The notes: generated from the letters alone by a model not told the origin. 64,000 nucleotides of DNA from Saliterribacillus persicus (GCF_003337485.1 NZ_QPJJ01000001.1:186001-250000), one strand, 5' to 3'. Positions 45,624 through 54,059 are shown, counted from the stretch's first letter. Numbers and translations: made by a program.

Positions 45624-46022
45624 ATGAAAAAGAAAGCTAGGGTACTTTTATTGAAGCTATTTTCAATAATTGCATTGGTAATTACTTTATATTTCAAATT
45701 AAGAAAAAGAAATAAATTTAATGTTGGATACACCATTTATCAACCAACAGAATTTAAGCATGAGATTATTCTAGTTGATTTAGCACAACAACAAGTGATT
45801 GGTAAAGTCACATATAAAGGTAAAACAATTATGATTGTATTTGTGGACGTAAAAGTAGATACGGTGCAAATAGAGAATGACGTTGATGAACTAGGAGATC
45901 TATCCTTCTTAGATAGAGAAAGCTATGTAAGTCTTTTTAAGCACCAAGCACAATATCTGGTGAAAAATAACATTGAAAAGCCTAAAGATCATTTTAAAGA
46001 ATTAACACAACAGTCTTTTTAA
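45624..46022 (+). CDS. Hypothetical protein with an N-terminal membrane anchor
   Basis: 132 residues from ATG at 45624, with GAAGGTGA upstream; a start six codons earlier has no ribosome site. A basic N-terminus and one membrane helix (LLLKLFSIIALVITLYF) are followed by a cytoplasmic or extracellular alpha/beta-looking domain (YQPTEFKHEIILVDLAQQQVIGKVTYKG). No family recognised. It stands alone, diverging from the riboswitch operon. Confidence 0.55.
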   Translation: MKKKARVLLLKLFSIIALVITLYFKLRKRNKFNVGYTIYQPTEFKHEIILVDLAQQQVIGKVTYKGKTIMIVFVDVKVDTVQIENDVDELGDLSFLDRESYVSLFKHQAQYLVKNNIEKPKDHFKELTQQSF

Positions 46023-46087
46023 TCCATCAGAATTAATTACTCGCAATAAATAATGCACTTACATAACTTTAAAACCTCACCCTATTC

Positions 46088-46103
46088 ACTATAAAAAAGA
46101 TAG
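46088..46103 (+). promoter_or_regulatory. Motif shared with the HxlR promoter
   Basis: ACTATAAAAAAGATAG, identical to 38420-38435, upstream of the aldo/keto reductase cluster. Confidence 0.35.
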
Positions 46104-46195
46104 CAACTATATAATACGTAATTACGTTTCAATTATTTCACTCCTTCCCTTTAGATAGTAAATTCATTACAATAAAGATAACGCTATCATGATGT

Positions 46196-46224
46196 GGTGC
46201 CTGTCACCCGTCGAATAATCTTTA
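46196..46224 (+). repeat. REP element copy 6 (+)
   Basis: GGTGCCTGTCACCCGTCGAA with TAATCTTTAT, ending three bases before the AGGAGTGA ribosome site of the first aldo/keto reductase. Confidence 0.87.
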
Positions 46225-46242
46225 TATAGGAGTGAAGGATAA

Positions 46243-47187
46243 ATGAAATACAGACGTTTAGGAAAATCAGGACTAAAAGTAAGTGAAATAAGTTTAGGTA
46301 GTTGGTTAACATACGGTAAATCGGTAGAAGATAATACAGCAGAAAAAACAATTCATAAGGCATACGATCTCGGGATCAACTTCTTTGATTCTGCAAATGT
46401 TTATGAGCGAGGAGAAGGAGAAAAGGCTATGTCCTCTGCTCTAAAGGCATATCCTCGTGAATCCTATGTGTTAACAACAAAAGCTTTCTTCCCTATGGGC
46501 GATGGACCAAATGATCGTGGATTATCTCGAAAGCACATTTCAGAGCAATTAAACGCAAGCTTAAAGCGTATGAACGTAGATTATGTGGATGTATTTTATT
46601 GTCATCGTCATGATCCGGAGACACCAGTACAAGAAACACTTCGTGTACTTGATGACATGATCCGCCAAGGTAAAATTCTATATGCAGGTGTAAGTGAATG
46701 GAGCGCCGCTCAGATTGAAGAAGCGGTTAGGATTGCAGATAAAAATTTATTGGATCGTATAGTTGTCAATCAACCTCAGTACAACATGCTAAATCGTTCT
46801 ATTGAAAAAGAAATCATACCAGTTAGTGAAAAATATGGCATTGGACAAGTAGTATTCTCTCCTCTAGCTCAAGGTGTGTTAACCGGAAAGTATTCGGGTA
46901 AAGATGTACCAAAGGATAGTCGAGCAGCAAATAAATCCATTAATAATTTCATCGCGAATGTGTTAACCGATGATAATCTAGTTAAAGTGGATAAGTTAAA
47001 AGATGTTGCAGAAGAATTAAATACTTCTTTACCAACCCTTGCTTTAGCATGGGTATTAAGACAACCCAACGTATCAAGCGCATTAATAGGAGCAAGCAGA
47101 CCAAGCCAAGTCGAAGAAAACGTAAAAGCAATCGAACTTGAATTAAGCACAGAAATCCAAGAGAAAATTGAAGGCATATTGGGATAG
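46243..47187 (+). CDS. Aldo/keto reductase, Kv-beta/YhdN-like
   Basis: 314 residues. The AKR catalytic tetrad can be placed: Asp in NFFDSANVYERGEGE with Tyr58-type residue, Lys in VLTTKAF and His in VFYCHRHD. Cofactor site GASRPSQVEENVKA is at the C-terminus. The sequence resembles the voltage-gated potassium-channel beta-subunit group. It reduces aldehydes or ketones with NADPH; substrate unknown. A REP directly precedes its ribosome site. First of three co-directional genes (AKR, VOC, AKR). Confidence 0.87.
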   Translation: MKYRRLGKSGLKVSEISLGSWLTYGKSVEDNTAEKTIHKAYDLGINFFDSANVYERGEGEKAMSSALKAYPRESYVLTTKAFFPMGDGPNDRGLSRKHISEQLNASLKRMNVDYVDVFYCHRHDPETPVQETLRVLDDMIRQGKILYAGVSEWSAAQIEEAVRIADKNLLDRIVVNQPQYNMLNRSIEKEIIPVSEKYGIGQVVFSPLAQGVLTGKYSGKDVPKDSRAANKSINNFIANVLTDDNLVKVDKLKDVAEELNTSLPTLALAWVLRQPNVSSALIGASRPSQVEENVKAIELELSTEIQEKIEGILG

Positions 47188-47194
47188 TGGAAAA

Positions 47195-47223
47195 GGTGCC
47201 TGTCACCTGTCGAATAATCTTTA
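47195..47223 (+). repeat. REP element copy 7 (+)
   Basis: GGTGCCTGTCACCTGTCGAA plus TAATCTTTA; the last A of the repeat is the first A of the AGGAGG ribosome site of the VOC gene. Confidence 0.88.
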
Positions 47224-47236
47224 GGAGGAACCCAGC

Positions 47237-47644
47237 ATGATAAAAGGTATTGGTCATATAGCAATCAAGGTAGAAGATATGGAAAAATCACTACATTTTT
47301 ATTGTGATATTTTAGGATTTAAGCATGCATTTGAGATTCGGAATGACGCGGAGGATCCTTGGATAGAATACTTAAAAGTAGCTCCCGGTCAATTCGTAGA
47401 GCTTTTCCATGGTGGAAAGAACAAAGCTGAGGCAGTAAACGATGCGATTGGCATGGATCATGTTTGCTTTGAAGTAGAAGATATCCAAGAAATAGCAGAC
47501 CAGTTAAAGAAAAATGGTATCACCCTTGACGTAGAACCTACAAGGGGAAAAGATAGAAACTTTCAATGCTGGGCAAAAGATCCAGACGGAAACCGAATCG
47601 AGTTTATGCAACTAGAAACTGATTCGCCGCAAGCCAAAGCATAA
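47237..47644 (+). CDS. VOC-family (glyoxalase-like) protein
   Basis: 135 residues with two beta-alpha-beta-beta-beta modules (GIGHIAIKVEDMEKSLHFYCDILGF and GMDHVCFEVEDIQEIADQLKKNG). Metal ligands are visible as His8, Glu56-region (FVELF) , His72 and Glu123 (RIEFMQ). Fits a lactoylglutathione-lyase-like or dioxygenase-like VOC protein. Between two aldo/keto reductases; together they suggest detoxification of methylglyoxal or other reactive carbonyls. AGGAGG lies eight bases upstream. Confidence 0.83.
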   Translation: MIKGIGHIAIKVEDMEKSLHFYCDILGFKHAFEIRNDAEDPWIEYLKVAPGQFVELFHGGKNKAEAVNDAIGMDHVCFEVEDIQEIADQLKKNGITLDVEPTRGKDRNFQCWAKDPDGNRIEFMQLETDSPQAKA

Positions 47645-47654
47645 GTGGTGAAGT

Positions 47655-47685
47655 GGTGCCTGTCACCCGTCGAATAATCTTTATT
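47655..47685 (+). repeat. REP element copy 8 (+)
   Basis: GGTGCCTGTCACCCGTCGAA plus TAATCTTTATT, in the gap between the VOC gene and the second reductase, ending just before its AAGGAGTG ribosome site. Confidence 0.88.
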
Positions 47686-47703
47686 CTAAGGAGTGTTTAA
47701 AAG

Positions 47704-48621
47704 ATGAAATATCGTCGTTTAGGAAAGACTGATTTAAAGGTGTCTGTTGTTGGCGTTGGAACATGGCAATTTGGTGGTGACTGGGGAAAGGATTTTAAAC
47801 AATCTGAGGTCGATGCGATTTTAGATAAGGCTCAAGATGTAGGTATTAATTTGATTGATACTGCTGAATGCTATGGCCCTCATCACTTATCAGAATCTTT
47901 TATTGGTGACTATCTCTCTCGTCATAATCGTGAAGACTGGGTAATCGCATCTAAGTTTGGTCACCACTGGGAAGAGGAATGGAGTCATGCCTGGAAGGTT
48001 GACGATGTTAATAAACAGCTAGATGATTCATTAAAAGCACTTCAAACAGATTATATTGATCTTTATCAGTTCCATTCTGGTGCTGATGAAGATTTCGATA
48101 ATGACGACTTGTGGACCATGCTTGATAAAGAAATGCAGGCTGGTAAAATTCGCAATCTAGGTATTTCCATCGGTAGCAACCAAAACATATACCAAACAAA
48201 ACAAGCTACCGATCGAAATGCAAGTGCGATTCAAGTTGTCTATAATCGTTTACAACAGGAACCTGAGGATGAAGTTTTCCCATCCTGTCTCGAGCAAGAT
48301 CTCGGTGTACTCGCTCGCGTGCCTCTAGCAAGCGGATTTCTTAGCGGTAAGTACCATCCTGGGGTTAAATTCGAAGATAAGGTTAGAAGTAGACGTGATC
48401 AGGAAGAAATTGATATTCAATTGAAAATGGTTGAACAAATCAAAGCAAGAGAAGTTCCTGAAGGTGTCGATATGGCGAAATGGGCATTAGCATGGTGTCT
48501 AAAGCATGACGCCGTATCCTGCGTTATTCCAGGTTGTAAAAGTCCTGAGCAAGTTGAAATGAACGCTGCTGCAGCAGATTTAGATATCGTTTCTGATGAC
48601 CATCCTAGTACATGGAAATAA
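47704..48621 (+). CDS. Aldo/keto reductase, second paralogue
   Basis: 305 residues. Starts MKYRRLGKTDLKVSVVGVG like the first paralogue; catalytic Asp/Tyr in NLIDTAECYGPHHLSE, Lys in VIASKFGHH, His in DLYQFHSG. NADP site PGCKSPEQVEMNAAA. Clearly related to but diverged from the reductase at 46243. Last gene of the cluster; terminator follows. Confidence 0.87.
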   Translation: MKYRRLGKTDLKVSVVGVGTWQFGGDWGKDFKQSEVDAILDKAQDVGINLIDTAECYGPHHLSESFIGDYLSRHNREDWVIASKFGHHWEEEWSHAWKVDDVNKQLDDSLKALQTDYIDLYQFHSGADEDFDNDDLWTMLDKEMQAGKIRNLGISIGSNQNIYQTKQATDRNASAIQVVYNRLQQEPEDEVFPSCLEQDLGVLARVPLASGFLSGKYHPGVKFEDKVRSRRDQEEIDIQLKMVEQIKAREVPEGVDMAKWALAWCLKHDAVSCVIPGCKSPEQVEMNAAAADLDIVSDDHPSTWK

Positions 48622-48633
48622 TAAGATAAAAAA

Positions 48634-48672
48634 ATCCTTCTGCTCATATTAACGGGCAGAAGGTTTTTTTCT
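48634..48672 (+). terminator. Terminator of the aldo/keto reductase cluster
   Basis: CCTTCTGC..GCAGAAGG hairpin followed by seven T. Confidence 0.88.
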
Positions 48673-48800
48673 AGTTAAAACTCTTTTATATAAAAATAAA
48701 TACTTTCAAAAAACACATACTAATTCCGAATCTCAAGCCAAACTTAGAATTTCCATCCTAGTACTCGCACTCTAAACAACCTACTTTAATCGCCATAATT

Positions 48801-48819
48801 CGACGGGTGACAGGCACCA
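48801..48819 (-). repeat. REP element copy 9 (-)
   Basis: TCGACGGGTGACAGGCACC, the reverse-orientation core without the AATAATCTTTA tail. It lies five bases from the panF stop. Confidence 0.85.
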
Positions 48820-48823
48820 CACC

Positions 48824-50290
48824 CTAAGCACTCCATAGTTTCTTAATGATTTCTTTTTGTTGAAGTGTATTGATGTTTTGTGTGAGTAAGCTTGCGATTA
48901 CGTATCCTATTAGGGATAAGAGTACTGGAATTACAACGGCATGCATGCCGAGTGGGTTTGTATATAAGCTAGAAAGGATAAAGTAACTTGATACACCGAT
49001 CACAATCGATGCTATTGCCCCGTAAGCATTTCCTTTTTTCCAATATAACCCCAAAATTATTGGCCAGATGAAAGCCGCTTCTAGACCTCCAAAGGCAAAT
49101 AGATTCAGCCAAATCAGTAAATCAGGTGGATCAATTGCCATAAACAGTACCAATATCCCCACTGTTGTGGTTACGATTCCACTTAATATCCGCACACTTT
49201 TTTCATTTGCGTTAGGATTTTTATAATTTATATAAAGGTCCTTTACAATGGATGAACTGATCACAAGTAACAAGGAATCTACCGTAGACATAATCGCTGC
49301 GAGTGGTGCAGCAAGAAGTATTCCAGCTATCCAATTCGGCAACACATCCATCGCAATAAGTGGAATCACCTTATCCGCGTCTTCAATACCTGGTAGAACT
49401 GCTCTTGCGAATACACCAGTCAAATGCATCCCTAACATGATCACACCGACCGTTATGGTGCCGATCATTAGGGCCCGGTGCATTGACTTAGAATCGCGGT
49501 ACGACATTGTTCTTACAGCAACTTGAGGCAACCCTACTACACCAACTCCAACTAATATCCAAAAAGAAGAAATGTATAATGGCGTAAGCGTTCGATCTGC
49601 CCCATAGGGTGTTACTAAATTAGGATTTTGTGCAGTAAGCTCTTGCATGATATTTGAAATACCACCACCCGCAACCACAGTCGCTATTAAAATTACAATA
49701 GTACCGATAAGCATAATCGAGCCTTGGATAGCATCCGTGATTACAACCGCTCTAAATCCACCAAAAATAACATATATTAAAAGTGTTATCGAGAAAATAA
49801 AAATTGCAGTGGTATAGGATAAACCTGTAATCGATTCAATTAGTCTAGCTCCACCTACCCACTGAGCAGCCATGGCTGAGAATAAGAATATCACTATACT
49901 TAAAGCACTAAGAATCACAACCCATTTATTCCGGTATCGTTCATTCAAAAAGTCAATCAGCGTTACAGCTTTTATTTTTCTCGCCATAATGGCAAACTTT
50001 TTCCCTAAAATCGATAACGTAAAATAGCCGGTTACAAGCTGTGACATGGCAAGTAATACCCAAGCTAAACCTATCGAATAAGCAGCTCCTGGGCCTCCTA
50101 AGAAGCTACTACCACTTCCGTAAGTTGCAACCATTGTCATCGCTAAGATAAACCCACCAAGATTACGACTCCCAAGGAAGTATTCATGTAGGAAGGAATG
50201 CGTGCTTTTTACATATTTGGAAGAATATAATCCAATAAAAATAATAATAACTAAAAATAGCAGTAATGGAATAATAACGGACCAATTCAT
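48824..50290 (-). CDS. panF: Sodium/pantothenate symporter PanF-like
   Basis: 488 residues with about 13 membrane helices. SSS signatures: LAMTMVATYGSGSSFLGGPGAAYSIG near the N-terminus and LAAPLAAIMSTVDSLLLVISS in the later part. The full length and the partner gene (yhdT upstream, overlapping by four bases in ATGA) match PanF of E. coli, which imports pantothenate with Na+. Substrate assignment rests on family and neighbour. Its last 60 bases on the + strand are strongly G+T-rich beside a REP. Confidence 0.85.
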   Translation of the reverse strand: MNWSVIIPLLLFLVIIIFIGLYSSKYVKSTHSFLHEYFLGSRNLGGFILAMTMVATYGSGSSFLGGPGAAYSIGLAWVLLAMSQLVTGYFTLSILGKKFAIMARKIKAVTLIDFLNERYRNKWVVILSALSIVIFLFSAMAAQWVGGARLIESITGLSYTTAIFIFSITLLIYVIFGGFRAVVITDAIQGSIMLIGTIVILIATVVAGGGISNIMQELTAQNPNLVTPYGADRTLTPLYISSFWILVGVGVVGLPQVAVRTMSYRDSKSMHRALMIGTITVGVIMLGMHLTGVFARAVLPGIEDADKVIPLIAMDVLPNWIAGILLAAPLAAIMSTVDSLLLVISSSIVKDLYINYKNPNANEKSVRILSGIVTTTVGILVLFMAIDPPDLLIWLNLFAFGGLEAAFIWPIILGLYWKKGNAYGAIASIVIGVSSYFILSSLYTNPLGMHAVVIPVLLSLIGYVIASLLTQNINTLQQKEIIKKLWSA

Positions 50291-50580
50291 TCGTCGTCTC
50301 TCCCCTCTGCTTGATCAAGGGGAATTTCCTTGTACCATCTCTTCACAACAAAAATAACCACTAGCGTAATAACAATGGTTCCCACGATGCAGCTGTAAAA
50401 AAACCAAGCAGGAAATCCAAAAATATATGTATACTCATCCACAGGCTTTGAGCCCAAACCATAAGCAAAGCCCAACCACCAAATAAAATTAACAGCAGCA
50501 ATCGCACAACCAATCAGAGCCTCCCGATTAGCAACCCTAAACCTCGGATCATCCTCATATTCCTTTACATTATCACTCAT
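50287..50580 (-). CDS. YhdT-family small membrane protein
   Basis: 97 residues with two membrane helices (about 22-42 and 60-82) and the DPRFRVANREALIGCAIAAVNF start typical of YhdT/DUF997. It overlaps panF by four bases. The pair yhdT-panF is conserved and the small protein is thought to assist the symporter. Confidence 0.85.
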   Translation of the reverse strand: MSDNVKEYEDDPRFRVANREALIGCAIAAVNFIWWLGFAYGLGSKPVDEYTYIFGFPAWFFYSCIVGTIVITLVVIFVVKRWYKEIPLDQAEGRDDE

Positions 50581-50622
50581 ATTAAATCACCCCAGTTAGT
50601 TTTCAGTATAATATGGGGACGG

Positions 50623-50649
50623 GGTGCCTGTCACCTGTCGAATCATCTC
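50623..50649 (+). repeat. REP element copy 10 (+), left of the RAYT operon
   Basis: GGTGCCTGTCACCTGTCGAA with a diverged TCATCTCTT tail. It faces copy 11 across the transposase operon. Confidence 0.85.
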
Positions 50650-50666
50650 TTCCCAAAATCAACAAT

Positions 50667-50708
50667 AAAAAAAAGCACCACACCAGCTTTGAGCTGGTGC
50701 AGCACTCT
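50667..50708 (-). terminator. Terminator of the RAYT operon
   Basis: Minus-strand CACCAGCTCAAAGCTGGTG hairpin followed by a T-rich run of eight. Confidence 0.85.
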
Positions 50709-50715
50709 TGTCTTC

Positions 50716-51054
50716 TTACTCACTATCCCAGGTTTCTTGCGCATCTAAAAAGGTGAGGAAATCATCTTCATCCTCGAATTTATGCACGGGTTTTGGCTTA
50801 CGGTTATAGCTGTCATCCATCAATTCTTGACAGGACAACAACTTCTCAAAATACGTGTAATCAATGAGAACAGCTTTTAAACTCTTTTCCTTGTCATGCT
50901 GCATTACAAATACATTCTCACTATTATCTTTGAATCTCTCCAAAATTTCATTCAGTTTTCCACTCTTCTTCATTTCTGCTGCTTGAAACACATTTTCTTT
51001 TAAAAAATGAAGTGCTTTTGTCGTTATAATGGGAGCATCATGCACAATCTTCAA
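50716..51054 (-). CDS. Phd/YefM-antitoxin-like protein paired with the RAYT transposase
   Basis: 112 residues, start nine bases after the transposase stop, with AAGGGTTG upstream. The N-terminal half (TTKALHFLKENVFQAAEMKKSGKLNEIL) is helical and the middle NVFVMQHDKEKSLKAVLIDYTYFEKLL has the strand-strand-helix look of Phd/YefM antitoxins (..ai.......avli....y..l). The C-terminus is acidic (FEDEDDFLTFLDAQ). No toxin gene is next to it; the only partner is the transposase. It may regulate or neutralise the RAYT. Similarity is weak and judged by eye. Confidence 0.5.
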   Translation of the reverse strand: MKIVHDAPIITTKALHFLKENVFQAAEMKKSGKLNEILERFKDNSENVFVMQHDKEKSLKAVLIDYTYFEKLLSCQELMDDSYNRKPKPVHKFEDEDDFLTFLDAQETWDSE

Positions 51055-51062
51055 CCCTTTCC

Positions 51063-51653
51063 TTATGAATTTTGTTTTATACTCAGATTTTCATTCATTA
51101 GCCATTGCTCGTATAACCACATCCTTTCATTGATAGAGTCAGCAGGAAAATGATCAAGCAGAAAATCTGCCTTAAAATATGGAATCATCTCACAATCCAT
51201 CTTATCTGCTAAAAAATAACGATAACTGCTGAAAGGATAATCCTCCATCCGCTCCACTATACCCGCTTCAATCGGATTGAGATGAATATAACGACTAACC
51301 TTTAACATACTTAATCTAGAAGTGATGATCTGATCATAAAACCGCTTTTCAAATAGGTGACCAGAAATTTCATTCTTGTGGTTGTAGTAATCCGCATATC
51401 GTTTATTAATTAGTCCAATAATTTTAGAAATGGAAACATCACGTGAACGAATCTGAAGGTGATAATGATTAGAGAGCAGGCAAAAAGAAGCTATTTCAAA
51501 GGGGAATTTTTCATAGACTTGCTTAATGATGTAGAGAAACGTGTGGTAATCACCTTGATCATTAAAAAGAGGCTCGCGACGATTTCCTCTGGACACAATG
51601 TGGTAAAAACAATCTGGAAGCCAAATACGGGGCTTTCTTCCCAAGTGGATCAC
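51063..51653 (-). mobile_element. REP-associated tyrosine transposase (RAYT, Y1_Tnp family)
   Basis: 196 residues, GTG start. It has the Y1 transposase HUH motif as SNHYHLQI (His63, His65), an early FYHIVSRGNRREPLF strand and a helix LINKRYADYYNHKNEISGHLF carrying the candidate catalytic Tyr86, then SRYIHLNPIEAGIVERMEDYPFSSYRYF, all hallmarks of RAYTs. RAYTs are single-copy relatives of IS200 transposases that mobilise REP sequences. The window holds many REP copies, so this is the probable driver. It is co-transcribed with a Phd-like gene, and the operon is flanked by inverted REPs at 50623 and 51851. Confidence 0.9.
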
Positions 51654-51850
51654 ATCCTAATTAAATGTGGAGGATTATGCTTATGATCATACAATCATCA
51701 CTCTACCCTGTAAAATCGATAAATTTCATTTTCCACGCACAACGCACCACCCAAAATCATGAAAACCAGACATAAAATCCCTCAAACCACACACACCCGC
51801 CGCCCAATTAATCCAATTTCCTATTTTTCATCTGCAAAATGTTACACACT

Positions 51851-51869
51851 TCGACGGGTGACAGGCACC
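51851..51869 (-). repeat. REP element copy 11 (-), right of the RAYT operon
   Basis: TCGACGGGTGACAGGCACC. With copy 10 it brackets the RAYT operon as an inverted pair. The 120 bases to its left are extremely A+C-rich. Confidence 0.87.
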
Positions 51870-51885
51870 ACCCCTATGCTACAAT
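51858..51885 (+). promoter_or_regulatory. Likely selD promoter using the REP as -35 box
   Basis: GTGACA (51858-51863, inside the REP) is five of six to TTGACA; a 16-base spacer leads to TACAAT (51880-51885), one base from TATAAT. The selD start is 37 bases farther on. Confidence 0.45.
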
Positions 51886-51922
51886 AGAAGAAAACGCTAA
51901 CCATTTGAAAGGATGTATACAT

Positions 51923-52966
51923 ATGACTGAACCGATTAAGCTTACTTCTTTGTCTTCTAAAGGGGGGTGTGGCTGTAAGATTGGTCCTGCTGACTTGAAA
52001 GAGGTGCTTCACGCTCTCCCTCAAGCGGTGAAAAATCCAAATCTATTAGTCGGCTTAGATACAAGCGATGATGCTGGTGTATATAAACTGAACGAAACCA
52101 CTGCACTTGTGCAAACCGTCGACTTCTTCACACCGATCGTCGATGACCCATACCAGTTTGGTCAAATTGCAGCGGCAAACGCAATCAGTGACGTCTACGC
52201 AATGGGCGGAACACCGATCACAGCACTTAATATCGTCGCATTCCCAATTTCCACCCTAGATAAAAGCATCCTTGCTGACATCTTACGCGGGGCAGGCGAC
52301 AAGCTAGCTGAGGCAAACGTTACTCTAGTCGGTGGTCACTCTATCGACGACAAAGAACCAAAATTCGGTTTAGCCGTTACCGGAACTGTCCACCCTGATA
52401 AAGTCCGAACAAATGCTGGTGCAAAGCCCGGCGACAAGCTAATCCTAACGAAACCAATCGGCGTTGGCATCATGACAACCTCGATCAAAAATAACTTACT
52501 AACAGAAGAAGAAATCGCGCGCGTCACAAGCGTCATGGCCACACTAAACAAAACAGCAGCGGAAACAATGGAACCATTCGACGTCCATGCCTGCACCGAT
52601 GTCACCGGCTTCGGTTTATTAGGACATGCCTACGAAATGGCAACAGCAAGTAACTTAGAAATAACGATCAACTATCAAGACGTACCGGTCCTGCCTCGCG
52701 TCAAAGAACTCGCCACACAAGGCGCAGTTCCAGGTGGCACCAAAAATAACTTTGCGCATGTGAAGGATGCCATCACCTTCAAAGACTCGATGGATCAGAT
52801 CGACCAGTGGATCCTTTGTGACGCAGTAACGTCAGGCGGCCTATTGATCGCACTAAATGACGAAGAAGCCACCCCACTCCTACAAGCACTCAGGGAACAA
52901 GGAGTAGAAGCAGCAATCATAGGTGAAATAACAGAAGGCAAACCCGGACATATCACTATCAAGTAG
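51923..52966 (+). CDS. selD: Selenide, water dikinase
   Basis: 347 residues from ATG at 51923 (MTEPIKLT, GAAAGGATG upstream); a longer frame would run through the REP. The N-terminal GGCGCKIGPADL holds the catalytic Cys-Lys pair, with Cys and not selenocysteine. ATP-binding ..GDDAGVY.. -like (DTSDDAGVYKL), DVYAMGGTP and VTGFGLLGH follow. It makes selenophosphate from selenide and ATP. It is directly followed by mnmH, 30 bases on, so in this organism selenophosphate should feed tRNA 2-selenouridine; no selA or selB is present in the window. Confidence 0.95.
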   Translation: MTEPIKLTSLSSKGGCGCKIGPADLKEVLHALPQAVKNPNLLVGLDTSDDAGVYKLNETTALVQTVDFFTPIVDDPYQFGQIAAANAISDVYAMGGTPITALNIVAFPISTLDKSILADILRGAGDKLAEANVTLVGGHSIDDKEPKFGLAVTGTVHPDKVRTNAGAKPGDKLILTKPIGVGIMTTSIKNNLLTEEEIARVTSVMATLNKTAAETMEPFDVHACTDVTGFGLLGHAYEMATASNLEITINYQDVPVLPRVKELATQGAVPGGTKNNFAHVKDAITFKDSMDQIDQWILCDAVTSGGLLIALNDEEATPLLQALREQGVEAAIIGEITEGKPGHITIK

Positions 52967-52996
52967 GAATCTATAGAAATAGGAAGTGACAGCAAC

Positions 52997-54034
52997 ATGT
53001 TTTCAGATATTGATTTAAAAAAGTTACGAGCGCTGCAGGAAACAGAAGAACATACGATTGTCGACGTTCGTTCGCCTAGTGAGTTCTATGAAGCGACCAT
53101 ACCTGACAGTATCAATATTCCCATTTTTAGCGACGCAGAACGAGCCGAGGTCGGAACCCTGTACAAGCAAATCGGTCCAAAAGCAGCCGAAGAGCGTGGC
53201 CTTGAGATCTTCTCAGCCAAACTCCCGACCTTTATCCAAGCCTTTAAACAAATCGATACACCTATTACCGTCTTCTGCTGGCGTGGTGGAATGCGCAGTA
53301 AAACCGCCGCTACTGTATTAGATTTAATGGGAATAAAAGCGAACAGATTAACGGGAGGCTACCGCACCTACCGAGAATGGGTAGTCGACACGCTGGCAAC
53401 GCTTGACTTTAAACCAAAGCTTTATGTACTGAACGGGTACACCGGCTCAGGTAAAACCGTTATCCTTAAGCAATTAGAAAAAGCAGGATACCCTGTGATT
53501 GACTTAGAAGGGATGGCGAACCACCGAGGTTCAATTTTCGGGGAAATTGGGCTAGAAGGTAGCAATCAAAAGTGCTTCGATGCTCAATTAGTTGAAAAAT
53601 TACTAGCCTTCCAAGAGGAAAATTATGTGTTTATCGAAGGCGAAAGTAAGCGAATCGGGAAAGTAACTATGCCTGATCACCTATTTCAGAAAAAAGAAGA
53701 AAGTACGCAAGTCTTTGTTCTCCTGCCGTTAGAAGAAAGAATTAAACACATTCTAGAAGACTATCAGCCATGGAACTATCCAGATAAAATCATCGAAGCC
53801 TATAAACTGATCAAAAAAAGAATTCACACACCAATAGCAAAAGAAATAGAAGAAGACTTAAAAAGTGAAAATTATGCACACGCAGTAGAACAACTACTAA
53901 CCTATTACTACGATCCACAATACAAGCACAGCGCCATCAGCTATCCAGAAGATAAAATAATAAACATAACAGCACACAGCACAGAAGAAGCCACCAACAA
54001 AATCAAACATAGACTGACATCAAACGACAGGTGA
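52997..54034 (+). CDS. mnmH: tRNA 2-selenouridine synthase
   Basis: 345 residues. Rhodanese domain 1-130 with the catalytic Cys in VFCWRGGMRSKT and the P-loop GYTGSGKT at about 148-155, the two-domain form of MnmH/SelU. It replaces sulfur by selenium in the wobble uridine of certain tRNAs. Operon with selD. The last three codons and the TGA stop lie inside a REP, and the last 200 bases of the gene are unusually A+C-rich. Confidence 0.94.
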   Translation: MFSDIDLKKLRALQETEEHTIVDVRSPSEFYEATIPDSINIPIFSDAERAEVGTLYKQIGPKAAEERGLEIFSAKLPTFIQAFKQIDTPITVFCWRGGMRSKTAATVLDLMGIKANRLTGGYRTYREWVVDTLATLDFKPKLYVLNGYTGSGKTVILKQLEKAGYPVIDLEGMANHRGSIFGEIGLEGSNQKCFDAQLVEKLLAFQEENYVFIEGESKRIGKVTMPDHLFQKKEESTQVFVLLPLEERIKHILEDYQPWNYPDKIIEAYKLIKKRIHTPIAKEIEEDLKSENYAHAVEQLLTYYYDPQYKHSAISYPEDKIINITAHSTEEATNKIKHRLTSNDR

Positions 54035-54042
54035 CAGGCACC
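54025..54042 (-). repeat. REP element copy 12 (-), supplying the mnmH stop codon
   Basis: CGACAGGTGACAGGCACC; codons GAC AGG TGA are read from the repeat. Confidence 0.85.
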
Positions 54043-54059
54043 ACCTTTCCAACACAGAA

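Noticed and set aside
51839-51922. Upstream start for selD at 51839
   Set aside because: The extra 28 codons are read through the REP and promoter; the ATG at 51923 gives the normal SelD N-terminus.
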